A stretch of 64,000 bases of DNA from Ferrovibrio sp046297895 (GTDB lineage Bacteria > Pseudomonadota > Alphaproteobacteria > Ferrovibrionales > Ferrovibrionaceae), in assembly GCF_046297895.1 (NCBI RefSeq), contig NZ_JBKBHC010000004.1, positions 310,001 to 374,000 of the forward strand, read 5' to 3'. The notes beneath the pieces were generated by a model that did not search any database, was not told where the DNA came from, and saw only the letters and a list, made by a program, of their open reading frames with translations. This document shows positions 29,362-36,989 of the stretch, piece by piece; position 1 is the first letter of the stretch, and every line of letters begins with the position of its first letter. Position numbers and translations under genes: made by a program.

Positions 29362-29923
29362 CATGCCGATTCTGCGCCGCCATCTGTTGTCCCTGATCCT
29401 CGGCGTGGGCCTGATCCTGCCGTCGACCGGCTTTGCCCAACGCATCGACAATCCGGAAAACACCCTGGTGATGGAATTGAAGGACGGCGGCCGGGTGGTT
29501 ATCGCCATGCGTCCCGATCTGGCTCCCAACCATGTGCGCCGCATCAAGGAACTGGTGCGCAAGGAGTTCTACGACGGCATCGTGTTTCACCGCGTCATCC
29601 GTGGCTTCATGGCCCAGACCGGCGATCCCACCGGCACCGGCATGGGCGGTTCGGGCCAGAAGCTGAATGCCGAATTCAGCCGCGAACCGCACAAGCGCGG
29701 TACCGTATCGATGGCGCGCGCCCAGAGCCCCAACAGCGCCGATAGCCAGTTCTTTATCTGCTTCGAGGATTCGCCTTTCCTGGATGGCCAGTACACTGTC
29801 TGGGGCAAAGTGATCTCGGGCATGGAAGCGGTGGATCGCATCAAGAAGGGCGCCCCGGGCAGCGGCCAGGTCACCGATCCCGACAAGATCATCCGTCTGC
29901 GTGTCGCAGCCGACATCAAGTAA
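29354..29923 (+). CDS. ppiA: Periplasmic peptidyl-prolyl cis-trans isomerase (cyclophilin)
   Basis: A cyclophilin of about 190 residues with a signal peptide (RRHLLSLILGVGLILPSTGFA), so exported. Catalytic core motifs are FYDGIVFHRVIRGFMAQTGD and SADSQFFICFEDSPFLDGQYTVWG. Possible starts are 29348, 29354 and 29363, all overlapping coaD or just after it; 29354 gives MPDMPILRRH. A cytosolic paralogue without signal follows 15 bases later, so the pair serves both compartments. Confidence 0.92.
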   Translation: MPDMPILRRHLLSLILGVGLILPSTGFAQRIDNPENTLVMELKDGGRVVIAMRPDLAPNHVRRIKELVRKEFYDGIVFHRVIRGFMAQTGDPTGTGMGGSGQKLNAEFSREPHKRGTVSMARAQSPNSADSQFFICFEDSPFLDGQYTVWGKVISGMEAVDRIKKGAPGSGQVTDPDKIIRLRVAADIK

Positions 29924-29938
29924 TCATCAGGAGCCTCC

Positions 29939-30421
29939 ATGAGCGCCGATCTCGAAAACACCCTGTATCTGGAGCTGAAGGATGGCCGCGTCACCATCGC
30001 GCTGCGTCCCGATCTGGCGCCCAACCATGTCGCCCGCATCAAGGAGCTGGCGCGGCAGCATTTCTATGACGGCCTGAAATTCCACCGCGTGATCGAGGGT
30101 TTCATGGCCCAGACCGGCGATCCGCGTGGCGATGGCACCGGCGGTTCGGGCCAGAAGCTGGATGCCGAGTTTAACGACGCCCCGCACAAGCGTGGGACCT
30201 GCTCGATGGCGCGCGCCCAGAACCCGAACAGCGCCGACAGCCAGTTCTTCATCTGCTTCGCCGATGCCCGTTTCCTGGACCGCCAATACACGGTCTGGGG
30301 GGAGGTGGTGGATGGCATGGAGCATGTGGATGCGATCAAGCGCGGCGATCAGGCCCGCAACGGCAGCGTCACTGATCCCGACAAGATCGTATCGCTGCGC
30401 GTTGCCGCCGACGTGGCCTGA
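29939..30421 (+). CDS. ppiB: Cytoplasmic peptidyl-prolyl cis-trans isomerase (cyclophilin)
   Basis: A 160-residue cyclophilin without signal peptide, starting MSADLENTLYLELKDG. Core motifs are FYDGLKFHRVIEGFMAQTGD and SADSQFFICFADARFLDRQYTVWG. It closely resembles the exported ppiA just upstream, consistent with tandem duplication. Its stop is 7 bases before a hairpin that covers the queA ribosome site. Confidence 0.94.
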   Translation: MSADLENTLYLELKDGRVTIALRPDLAPNHVARIKELARQHFYDGLKFHRVIEGFMAQTGDPRGDGTGGSGQKLDAEFNDAPHKRGTCSMARAQNPNSADSQFFICFADARFLDRQYTVWGEVVDGMEHVDAIKRGDQARNGSVTDPDKIVSLRVAADVA

Positions 30422-30428
30422 CGCCTGT

Positions 30429-30446
30429 GCCTCCCGCCGCGGAGGC
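30429..30446 (+). promoter_or_regulatory. Hairpin covering the queA ribosome binding site
   Basis: GCCTCC (30429-30434) pairs perfectly with GGAGGC (30441-30446), a six-base loop between. The right arm is the Shine-Dalgarno sequence, 6 bases before the queA ATG. A ribosome finishing ppiB at 30421 would reach the left arm and could open the hairpin, coupling queA to ppiB. Confidence 0.5.
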
Positions 30447-30452
30447 TGAGCC

Positions 30453-31511
30453 ATGCTGGTATCCGACTTCGACTTCAGCCTGCCGCCTGCGCTGATCGCC
30501 GAGCGGCCGGCAGTGCCCCGTGAGTCGGCCCGGCTGCTGCATTTCCATGACGGCAGGATCGACCCGAAGGAGTGGGTCGTGCGCGACCTGCCTCTGCTAC
30601 TGCGGCCGCGCGACCTGCTGGTATTCAACGATACCAAGGTGATTCCGGCGCGGCTGTTTGGCCGGCGCGAACGCGGCCCGGCCGAGGTGAAGATCGAGGC
30701 CCTGCTGCTGAAAAGTCTGGGCAACCGGCGTTGGACGGCAATGGCCAAACCCGCGCGGCGGTTGAAGCCGGGCGACGCGGTTGCTTTCGATGGCGGCATC
30801 CGGGCCGAAACCGCAGGGCGCGAAGGCGACCAGATCATTCTCGCCTTCGACCGTGACGATGGCGAACTGCTGTCGGCGCTGGAAACCGCCGGGGCCATGC
30901 CGCTGCCGCCCTATATCGCGGCCCAGCGACCGGCCGACGCCCGCGACCGTAGCGACTATCAGACCGTGTTTGCCGAAAAAGCGGGCGCGGTTGCTGCGCC
31001 CACGGCCGGACTGCATTTCACACCGGACCTGATCGGGCAGTTGAAAAGCATCGGCATCCGCTTCGCCCGCGTCACGCTGCATGTTGGCGCCGGCACCTTC
31101 TTGCCAGTGAAGGTGGAGCGCGTCGAGGATCACAGGATGCATGCCGAATGGGGGCAGGTGACGCCGGAGACCGTGGCAATGGTGCAGGAGGCCAAAGCCG
31201 CCGGCGGGCGGGTGATCGCCATCGGCACCACCTCGCTACGCCTGCTGGAAACCGCCGCGCGTGCCAATGGCAGCCTGCAACCCTTCGCCGGCGAGACCGA
31301 CATCTTCATTACGCCCGGCTTTGATTTCCGCGTCGCCGACGGCCTGATGACCAATTTCCATCTTCCCAAATCCACCCTGCTGATGCTGGTGGCCGCCTTT
31401 GTCGGGCTTGACGGTCAACGGGCGATCTATCGTCATGCGGTGGAGAAGGGCTTCCGTTTCTATTCTTACGGCGATACAAGCCTGCTGTTCAGACAGGCCG
31501 CCTTGAAATGA
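30453..31511 (+). CDS. queA: S-adenosylmethionine:tRNA ribosyltransferase-isomerase
   Basis: A 352-residue queuosine-pathway enzyme that transfers and isomerises the ribosyl group of SAM onto preQ1 in tRNA. Family motifs are the opening DFDFSLPPALIAERP, LLVFNDTKVIPARLFG, AAPTAGLHFT, RVTLHVGAGTFLPV and YSYGDTSLL near the end. It overlaps tgt by 4 bases (ATGA), the usual queA-tgt pair. Confidence 0.96.
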   Translation: MLVSDFDFSLPPALIAERPAVPRESARLLHFHDGRIDPKEWVVRDLPLLLRPRDLLVFNDTKVIPARLFGRRERGPAEVKIEALLLKSLGNRRWTAMAKPARRLKPGDAVAFDGGIRAETAGREGDQIILAFDRDDGELLSALETAGAMPLPPYIAAQRPADARDRSDYQTVFAEKAGAVAAPTAGLHFTPDLIGQLKSIGIRFARVTLHVGAGTFLPVKVERVEDHRMHAEWGQVTPETVAMVQEAKAAGGRVIAIGTTSLRLLETAARANGSLQPFAGETDIFITPGFDFRVADGLMTNFHLPKSTLLMLVAAFVGLDGQRAIYRHAVEKGFRFYSYGDTSLLFRQAALK

Positions 31512-32632
31512 CCCTCCGTTTTTCCGTCAGCGCCACCGATGGCGCCGCCCGCCGGGCCAGGCTCGAAACCGCCCATGGCGTGATCGAGACGCCGACCTTC
31601 ATGCCGGTCGGCACCGCCGCCACGGTGAAAGCAATGACGCCCGAGGCCGTGCGCGAGACCGGCGCGCAGATCATCCTGGGCAATACCTATCACCTGATGC
31701 TGCGGCCGACGGCTGAGCGCGTGGCCAAGCTGGGCGGCCTGCACAAATTCATGAACTGGTCAGGTCCGATCCTGACCGATTCCGGCGGTTTCCAGGTGAT
31801 GTCGCTGTCGCAGCTCAACAAGGTGACCGAGCAGGGCGTCACTTTCCAGTCGCATATCGACGGCGCGCGCCATGAACTGACGCCCGAACGGTCCATCGAG
31901 ATTCAGCATCTGCTGGATGCCACCATCACCATGCAGCTCGATGAATGCGTCAAGCTGCCGGCCACCGAGAAACGCGCCGCCGAGGCCATGCGCCTGTCCA
32001 TACGCTGGGCCGAGCGTTGCAGGACGGCGTTCCAGCAACGTGAGGGCTATGGCCTGTTTGGCATCGTGCAGGGCGGGACCAATGCGGCCTTGCGCGAAGA
32101 ATCCGCAAAAGGCCTGCTTGGCATCGGGTTCGACGGTTATGCGGTGGGTGGCCTTGCGGTGGGCGAGACGCAGGAGGAGATGTTTGCAACCCTGGATGTG
32201 ACGGTGCCGCATCTGCCGGTGGACCGGCCGCGCTATCTGATGGGGGTGGGCAAACCGTCCGATCTGGTCGGTGCGGTGATGCGGGGCATCGACATGTTCG
32301 ACTGCGTGATGCCGACCCGTTCGGGACGCACCGGCCAGGCTTTCACCCGACGCGGCAGCATCAACATCCGCAACGCCCGCCACGCCGAAGATCCGCGGCC
32401 GTTGGACGAGCATTGCCGCTGTCCGGCCTGCCGCAGCTACAGCCGGGCCTATCTGCATCACCTGGTCCGCTCGGACGAAATCCTCGGCGCCATGCTGATG
32501 ACCCAGCATAACCTGACCTATTATCAGGACCTGATGATCGGCATGCGCGAAGCCATCGGCGGAGGGCGATTGCAGGATTTCGCCGCTGATTTTCACGCAG
32601 GCCAGGCCCTCGGCGACATTCCCCCGCTCTAG
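31508..32632 (+). CDS. tgt: Queuine tRNA-ribosyltransferase (TGT)
   Basis: A 374-residue enzyme that swaps guanine 34 for preQ1 in tRNAs with GUN anticodons. LTDSGGFQVMSL holds the general-base Asp; GIDMFDCVMPTR holds the nucleophile Asp; CRCPACRSYSRAYLHHL gives the zinc ligands (CxCxxC...H). TGT acts before QueA in the pathway. A 34-codon microprotein follows 2 bases after its stop. Confidence 0.97.
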   Translation: MTLRFSVSATDGAARRARLETAHGVIETPTFMPVGTAATVKAMTPEAVRETGAQIILGNTYHLMLRPTAERVAKLGGLHKFMNWSGPILTDSGGFQVMSLSQLNKVTEQGVTFQSHIDGARHELTPERSIEIQHLLDATITMQLDECVKLPATEKRAAEAMRLSIRWAERCRTAFQQREGYGLFGIVQGGTNAALREESAKGLLGIGFDGYAVGGLAVGETQEEMFATLDVTVPHLPVDRPRYLMGVGKPSDLVGAVMRGIDMFDCVMPTRSGRTGQAFTRRGSINIRNARHAEDPRPLDEHCRCPACRSYSRAYLHHLVRSDEILGAMLMTQHNLTYYQDLMIGMREAIGGGRLQDFAADFHAGQALGDIPPL

Positions 32633-32634
32633 CC

Positions 32635-32739
32635 ATGCTGTTGCGGCATCTCAAGGTTTTCGCCATTGCCGCCTTGTTTGCCGCCATCGCCTATGGGCTG
32701 GTCAATCTGCTGTTCCTGCTCACGCGCGGTTGGTTCTAG
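32635..32739 (+). CDS. 34-residue putative membrane microprotein
   Basis: An ATG 2 bases after the tgt stop opens a 34-codon frame: a basic start (MLLRHLK), one hydrophobic helix rich in Ala, Leu and Phe, and a short RGWF tail. Its stop at 32737-32739 overlaps the stop of the convergent PAS gene. It has no clear ribosome site of its own and would rely on re-initiation after tgt. Charge and hydrophobicity resemble other single-span microproteins, but the coding call rests only on composition and position. Confidence 0.45.
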   Translation: MLLRHLKVFAIAALFAAIAYGLVNLLFLLTRGWF

Positions 32740-33254
32740 GTTTCGTCGTCGTAATAGGTGACGTTCAGCAGCTGTTCGACCTGGTTGCTGCCATCCACTG
32801 TCAGCGGCATGGTGATCGATTCGAACTGAACGAAGCTGCGGTCGACGAAATAATAGCTGCCGGCGGCGCGCAGCGGTTTTGCCTCATCCACCGTCCATGA
32901 CAAGCCCCGGTTGAAATCGGCATAGGCCTGTGGCGTCATGATTTCATCGACGAATTTTCCGGTCGGGTCGCGCCCGGAATACTGGCTGATCAGGGTGCCA
33001 TAGAGACGGATGCGAAAGCGCTTGCCGGTTTCCCCACGCACCACTTCGTAGATCAGGATCCGGGGCAGGTAGGGGCGCAGCACGAAGGGAGAGAAATCGG
33101 CCCGGTCGGGCGCAATCCGCCCGGCGCGTTTCTCCTCCCAAAAAGCAGCCAGTTGGCTTAATTCGGGCCGGACGAAACCTAGGCTGGGATCGAGACGGAA
33201 CCTGCTCTCGACGATCTGCCGGTTCACGGAGTTTCCCCCTGTTTCCGCCAGCAT
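32736..33254 (-). CDS. PAS_5-type PAS domain protein
   Basis: A 172-residue protein made almost only of a PAS domain of the alphaproteobacterial PAS_5 (PF07310-like) group: LAAFWEEKRAGRIAPDRADFSPF, LPRILIYEVV, RFRIRLYGTLISQYSGRDPTGKF, and a closing QVEQLLNVTYY. There is no output domain. Such proteins are common in Rhodospirillales and their ligand is unknown. A GTG at 33227 is an alternative start. It converges with tgt and its microprotein, with a 4-base overlap. Confidence 0.82.
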   Translation of the reverse strand: MLAETGGNSVNRQIVESRFRLDPSLGFVRPELSQLAAFWEEKRAGRIAPDRADFSPFVLRPYLPRILIYEVVRGETGKRFRIRLYGTLISQYSGRDPTGKFVDEIMTPQAYADFNRGLSWTVDEAKPLRAAGSYYFVDRSFVQFESITMPLTVDGSNQVEQLLNVTYYDDET

Positions 33255-33308
33255 ATCCGAATGGGCAACCGTATGAAGAATAAATTGAGGGGAAGAAAGG
33301 GGTGGAGG

Positions 33309-33384
33309 TGGTGAGCCCGCCGGGATTCGAACCCGGGACCTCTCGATTAAAAGTCGCTTGCTCTACCAGCTGAGCTACGGGCTC
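33309..33384 (-). tRNA. tRNA-Lys (anticodon UUU)
   Basis: A full cloverleaf of 76 bases including encoded CCA. Acceptor GAGCCCG (33384-33378) pairs with CGGGCTC (33319-33313); discriminator A at 33312 and CCA at 33311-33309. The D arm is AGCTCAGCTGGTAGAGC, the anticodon loop CTTTTAA with UUU at 33351-33349, and the T arm has GGTTCGAATCC. It reads AAA and AAG. Confidence 0.96.
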
Positions 33385-33483
33385 ACAGAGGTCGGTCAGA
33401 CAGAGTCTGTCGGTGATCCTTCGGGCCGGCCGGCCGTGCCCGAAAGCGCGGCGACCATAGGTCGGTCCTCCGGTCCCGTCAAC

Positions 33484-34020
33484 CTACTCGATCTTGCGAA
33501 AAGCCAGGGTCACGCTGCCCACGGGCAGGCCCCATTTCGTCACCGTGGCCCGGTTCAGCACGATCTCGTCATCGAACCGGTACAGCCAGTCATCGAAGCC
33601 CACATCGATGCTGCCGGACTGGGTTTTCAGCCTCAGATCATACGCCCAGGCCAGGGCATTGCCGCGGCTGTAGCCCTGGGCGACCCCCAGTACGTCGTCG
33701 GCCGTGCCTGTGTAGCGGCCGGTGCCATCGGGCCGGATACGCCATATCCGTTTCTGGATTTCGCCGTCGCTGAAGCGGAAATCCTCATCCAGCACGAGGG
33801 CATCGCCGTCGCGGCTGCCACGGATCTCGACGGTGAATTGCCGCACGGCGCCGCCAAAGCGCGGCTCGAACAGGCCCCATGCCTTGACCTTGCCGGTGAA
33901 GTACCGCTCCAGCTCGAAGGGGCCATAGGCCGCCTGGCCAGCAGGATCCGGGCGATCGGTTCCACAGGCTGCAAGGGCTAGGAGAAATAGCGGGGCGAAC
34001 AGGTGCAGGAGGCGGCGCAT
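33484..34020 (-). CDS. DUF3833 family lipoprotein
   Basis: A 178-residue lipoprotein with signal MRRLLHLFAPLFLLALAAC (lipobox LAAC). The mature part matches DUF3833: FELERYFTGKVKAWGLFEPRFG, LDEDFRFSDGEIQKRIWRI, YDLRLKTQSGSIDVGFDDW, and the closing GLPVGSVTLAFRK. The family is a lipocalin-like envelope protein of unknown role, found in proteobacteria. Upstream is an AT-rich region (34035-34065) that probably holds its promoter and, before the adjacent inversion, perhaps that of the divergent gene. Confidence 0.88.
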   Translation of the reverse strand: MRRLLHLFAPLFLLALAACGTDRPDPAGQAAYGPFELERYFTGKVKAWGLFEPRFGGAVRQFTVEIRGSRDGDALVLDEDFRFSDGEIQKRIWRIRPDGTGRYTGTADDVLGVAQGYSRGNALAWAYDLRLKTQSGSIDVGFDDWLYRFDDEIVLNRATVTKWGLPVGSVTLAFRKIE

Positions 34021-34065
34021 GGCGGATCCGGTTGTCTAACTCATTGAAAAATTAGCTAGATCGAC

Positions 34066-35048
34066 ATCCGGAATGGGCAAGGGGCCCTGAAAACCGATCA
34101 AAGTCGATGGCGGTCCGGCAGCAGGCCGCGCTGAAACAGCCGCAGGGGCAGGCTGCCGATCTCGATCCAGGCATCGATCCGGGGATAATCCGCCAGCCAG
34201 CCGTAATCCAGAATATGCCGGTTTCCGGCCCTTTGCTGCCGGCTCACGGCGATCATGACCTGGGGCAGGCTGCGGGCCAGCAGGGGGGCCAGCCGCGGCT
34301 CGCATTCGACGATCAGGCGGCCGCAGAGCGGCAGCAGATCCCGCAGGTCGCAGGCGAAACGGATCTGGTCGCCGATGCCCTGCTCGGCAACCACCAGAAG
34401 GCAGCGGGCGGCCATGTCCTCGCCCTGCCAGCGCGGCGCGTCGAGGCCATTGCGCATCACTTCCAGACCCGGCTCAGGGCGCAACCGGAATTCGTAATCC
34501 TCAAGGCCGGGAGTCCATACCCCCAGGCTGAGCAGCATGGTGGCGCGTGCCATCCGCAGGCTGCGGTTATCCGGCTCCAGCTCCACCGCACGATCCATAT
34601 GGCGGCGCGCCGATGCGATGTCGTGGCAACGATATGCGGCCTCCGCAGCCTGGCTCAGCATCTCTGGCCAGTCGGGTTGCTGGTCAAGCGCCGTTGTCAG
34701 CCAGGGCCGTGCTTCGGCTGCGGCCCCCTGTTCCAGCAGCAGGCTGCCCAGGGCCGCCGCCCGCGCCGCTGCAAAGTTTCGATCCCCGGGATGCAGCCGC
34801 AGGCCGGTTTCGGCGACCGACCAGGCCTCGGCCCAGCGACGCTCCTGGCGATACAGGACGGCCAGGCTATGCAGCAGGCCGGGTTCTGTCGGCGCCAGGC
34901 GGCGGGCGACCGCGAAATGGCCGATGGCGGCGGTCACGTCCCCGGCGTTCAAGGCTGCAAGGCCGGCTTGCATGAAACTGTTGGCAGTCTGTGTCATCGC
35001 TGGCGCCAGCATGAGGGGATGCTTAAGCTGCCGCAATGCTTTCCGGAT
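34066..35048. other. Inverted segment splitting a TPR/glycosyltransferase gene
   Basis: The minus-strand N-terminal half (34098-34997) and plus-strand C-terminal half (35036-35599) belong to one protein. Reversing 34066-35048, whose ends carry ATCCGGAA and TTCCGGAT, joins them in one direction. Before the junction at least 15 codons stay open in the frame of the C-terminal half. The 8-bp end repeats are short and contain the palindrome TCCGGA, so they may be chance. Confidence 0.65.
34098..34997 (-). CDS. N-terminal half of a TPR/glycosyltransferase-like protein (broken by inversion)
   Basis: About 299 residues from ATG 34997 (MTQTANSFMQAGL); ATG 35012 is an alternative, and neither has a clear ribosome site. 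Residues 1-150 are TPR repeats (AGLAALNAGDVTAAIGHFAVA, LLHSLAVLYRQERRWAEA). Residues 160-290 match only the first half of the glycosyltransferase-like domain common in TPR proteins: GLEDYEFRLRP, CLLVVAEQGIGDQIRFACDL, LIVECEPRLAPLLARSLP and IGSLPLRLF. It ends in a short off-frame tail before TGA at 34100-34098. The missing C-terminal half is the adjoining plus-strand ORF. It is likely non-functional as it stands. Confidence 0.75.
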   Translation of the reverse strand: MTQTANSFMQAGLAALNAGDVTAAIGHFAVARRLAPTEPGLLHSLAVLYRQERRWAEAWSVAETGLRLHPGDRNFAAARAAALGSLLLEQGAAAEARPWLTTALDQQPDWPEMLSQAAEAAYRCHDIASARRHMDRAVELEPDNRSLRMARATMLLSLGVWTPGLEDYEFRLRPEPGLEVMRNGLDAPRWQGEDMAARCLLVVAEQGIGDQIRFACDLRDLLPLCGRLIVECEPRLAPLLARSLPQVMIAVSRQQRAGNRHILDYGWLADYPRIDAWIEIGSLPLRLFQRGLLPDRHRL

Positions 35049-35599
35049 TCCTCAAGGCCGATCCAGCCGCCATTGATATCCAGCGCCGCCGCTTGGAGAC
35101 GCAGGCCGCAGGCCGGCCACGGATCGGCCTGTCCTGGCGTAGTGCCAATGCCGGATTCGGGCGGCAGAAATCGCTCCAGCTCGGTGATTTGGCGTCGCTC
35201 TTTGCAGCCGTCGATGCCTTCTGGGTCGACCTGCAATATGGCGACACGGGGGCCGAACGGGCGGCGCTGGCCTCGGATTCGGGCGCGGTCCTGTGGCGGG
35301 ATGACAGCATCGATCCGCTGCGCGACATGGATGCCGCAGCCGGTCAATACGCCGCCCTCGATCTGGTGATCACGGTAAGCAACACAACCGCCCACCTTGC
35401 CGGGGCGCTCGGCTTGCCTGTCTGGCTGCTGTTGCCGGCGCCTGGTTACGGACTGCTCTGGTATTGGTTTCTCGATCGGGCCGACAGCCCGTCCTATCCC
35501 GGTCTGCGGTGTTTCAGGCAGCAACAGCCGGGGGACTGGAGCGGGCCGATCCGGCAGGCGGCCGAGGCGCTCGAGGCCCGTTTTGGTTCAAAACCCTAG
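35036..35599 (+). CDS. C-terminal half of a TPR/glycosyltransferase-like protein (broken by inversion)
   Basis: 187 residues corresponding to the second half of a TPR-linked, GT9-like glycosyltransferase domain: GFLKADPAAI, RPRIGLSWRS, FWVDLQYGD, then LDLVITVSNTTAHLAGALGL, VWLLLPAPGYGLLWYW, YPGLRCFRQQQPGDW. In intact homologues this follows the motif series seen at the end of the opposing ORF. The ATG at 35036 lies at the inversion junction and lacks a ribosome site; the nearest purine run, GAGGGG, is 17 bases away. The true start is the other half's start, now on the opposite strand. Confidence 0.75.
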   Translation: MLSGFLKADPAAIDIQRRRLETQAAGRPRIGLSWRSANAGFGRQKSLQLGDLASLFAAVDAFWVDLQYGDTGAERAALASDSGAVLWRDDSIDPLRDMDAAAGQYAALDLVITVSNTTAHLAGALGLPVWLLLPAPGYGLLWYWFLDRADSPSYPGLRCFRQQQPGDWSGPIRQAAEALEARFGSKP

Positions 35600-35698
35600 C
35601 GTCCGTTACCAACTTACAACCTTCGGGGGCCTGTCTTTTTCTTCGCAGTTGCGGAATAATATCCTGCATCCGGAAGATTGGGCCGGAGGATGAGGACG

Positions 35699-35887
35699 AT
35701 GACCGTGTTTTACGTTGAAGGCGGTATTTTCAAGGACTTGGCCGATCCCGCGCCGATTGCCGGCACCGAGGAGCGTTATGGTCCCTTCCAGACCGAGCGC
35801 GAGGCCGATCAGGTCTGGCGTGCCCGCATGGCCGACAAGATCGACATCTGCAACCACCGCCTGCGGGTCATCCAGCGCGACGCCTGA
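35699..35887 (+). CDS. DUF4170 family protein
   Basis: A 62-residue protein, MTVFYVEGGIFKDLADP and so on, with GPFQTEREADQVWRARM in the middle. This fits the small alphaproteobacterial DUF4170 family of unknown function. The ATG at 35699 is preferred over 35690 because GGAGGA (35685-35690) is 8 bases before it. It has its own promoter space of about 100 bases after the broken glycosyltransferase. Confidence 0.8.
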   Translation: MTVFYVEGGIFKDLADPAPIAGTEERYGPFQTEREADQVWRARMADKIDICNHRLRVIQRDA

Positions 35888-35923
35888 CGGCCCTCGCTTT
35901 CCCAGTTGCTAACTGCTTCGCCT

Positions 35924-35942
35924 GCCATGATGATTTCATGGC
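35924..35942. promoter_or_regulatory. Stable hairpin between the DUF4170 gene and the Hpt-like gene
   Basis: GCCATGA (35924-35930) and TCATGGC (35936-35942) form a perfect 7-bp stem, extendable by wobble pairs, around TGATT. No T-run follows, so it is not a standard terminator. It lies in the 94-base gap before the gene at 35982. Confidence 0.35.
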
Positions 35943-35981
35943 GGGAGGGTCCGATTCGTCCCGCAGGAGCGAGGGCAGGCG

Positions 35982-36626
35982 ATGTTCGACCCCCATGCCG
36001 CCGGACGGCTGGTTGCCAACCGCGGCGACCTGAAACGCAAGGCGGTGAATTACAAGCGGGGGCAGGAGCTGCGCCTGACACCGGAGCTGCGTGGCCAGAT
36101 CGAGAAGGCGATGATCAAGAACCAGGCCGATTTCGAGCACAGTGCGCGCGATACGATGCAGACCATGAAGGAGGCCTGGGGATCGGCTGCATTCAACTCG
36201 ATCGGGCGCGGCCGCTATTACGAATGGATCCACGATCTGGCGCTTGAGCTGAAAGGCCAGGGCAGCCTGTTCGGCTACCCGCTTGTCACACTCTATGCCG
36301 ACAATCTGAAAAATCTATGTGGCGGACTGACCAGCCCGTCGCCGCGCCTGCATGCCATTATTGGCCTGAATATAGATGCCCTGAACATCATTGTTCGTCG
36401 CCGTATTACCGGGCCGGGCAGCGTGCTGGAGCGTCGCGTTGCCGAAGCCCTGCGCGAGGCATATCTGAAGATGAGACTGCGCGCGCCGTCGGAAGTGGCG
36501 GTCGAGCATAAGGTGGCCACAGCCGTGCGGCAGCTCGACAGCAAGCGTGCGCCAACACTGCAGAACCCGGACCTCAAGCAGACCGCCCGGCAATGGCCCA
36601 ACGGCGTCCGCCGGCCGGCCGGCTGA
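35982..36626 (+). CDS. Hpt-like helical protein lacking the phosphorylated His
   Basis: A 214-residue, helix-rich protein. Residues 80-105 read LALELKGQGSLFGYPLVTLYADNLKNL, shortened here to its key parts: an LKGQG turn followed by FGYPLVT. This resembles histidine-phosphotransfer domains (HxLKGxxxxxG), but the His position is Leu. A second helix pair (SPRLHAIIGLNIDALNIIV) follows. Gram-negative Hpt-like proteins with LKGQGxxFGYPL are, as I recall, common in Rhodospirillales. It may bind a response regulator without passing phosphate. It is first of four closely spaced genes. The fold is inferred, not shown. Confidence 0.65.
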   Translation: MFDPHAAGRLVANRGDLKRKAVNYKRGQELRLTPELRGQIEKAMIKNQADFEHSARDTMQTMKEAWGSAAFNSIGRGRYYEWIHDLALELKGQGSLFGYPLVTLYADNLKNLCGGLTSPSPRLHAIIGLNIDALNIIVRRRITGPGSVLERRVAEALREAYLKMRLRAPSEVAVEHKVATAVRQLDSKRAPTLQNPDLKQTARQWPNGVRRPAG

Positions 36627-36653
36627 GCCGCCGCTGGCACGGGAACATCTGTC

Positions 36654-36986
36654 ATGGCCTCGTCCGATGACCGCAATGCCAATCAACCGCCGGATGGCTA
36701 TAACTGGCGTCCGCAGGCGATCAGGCCGATTCCTGCGGTGGAAGTGATTTCGGAAGCCATCAAGAAGGCCGATACCAGCTATTTCTTCGAAAACTACACC
36801 AAGCAGGCCAATGCCGTGGTGACGGAGCTGCGCAAGCATGGTTACGTAATCGTGCCGTATTATCCCACCGTCGAGATGGTGAAGGCGGCGATGGACGAAC
36901 TGCAATATGGCCAGAACAAATTCACCAATGTGGTGATGCCGATGTATCTGGCGATGATGAAATCGGCGCCCAAGGCCAAGGGCTAG
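36654..36986 (+). CDS. Hypothetical protein
   Basis: 110 residues that I do not recognise. A disordered N-terminus (SSDDRNANQPPDGYNWRP) precedes a mostly helical body with many Tyr and Met residues (YFFENYTKQANAVVTEL, YYPTVEMVKAAMDEL). There is no signal peptide or membrane segment. It sits 27 bases after the Hpt-like gene and 3 bases before the next, so it is probably co-transcribed. Confidence 0.65.
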   Translation: MASSDDRNANQPPDGYNWRPQAIRPIPAVEVISEAIKKADTSYFFENYTKQANAVVTELRKHGYVIVPYYPTVEMVKAAMDELQYGQNKFTNVVMPMYLAMMKSAPKAKG

Positions 36987-36989
36987 GCG

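Noticed and set aside
30422..30452. preQ1 riboswitch upstream of queA
   Set aside because: The 31-base gap is filled by a simple GC hairpin; the A-rich tail and pseudoknot pattern of preQ1 riboswitches are absent.
33990..35100. Transposon or integrase causing the inversion
   Set aside because: No transposase, integrase or long inverted repeat is visible on either side of the split gene.
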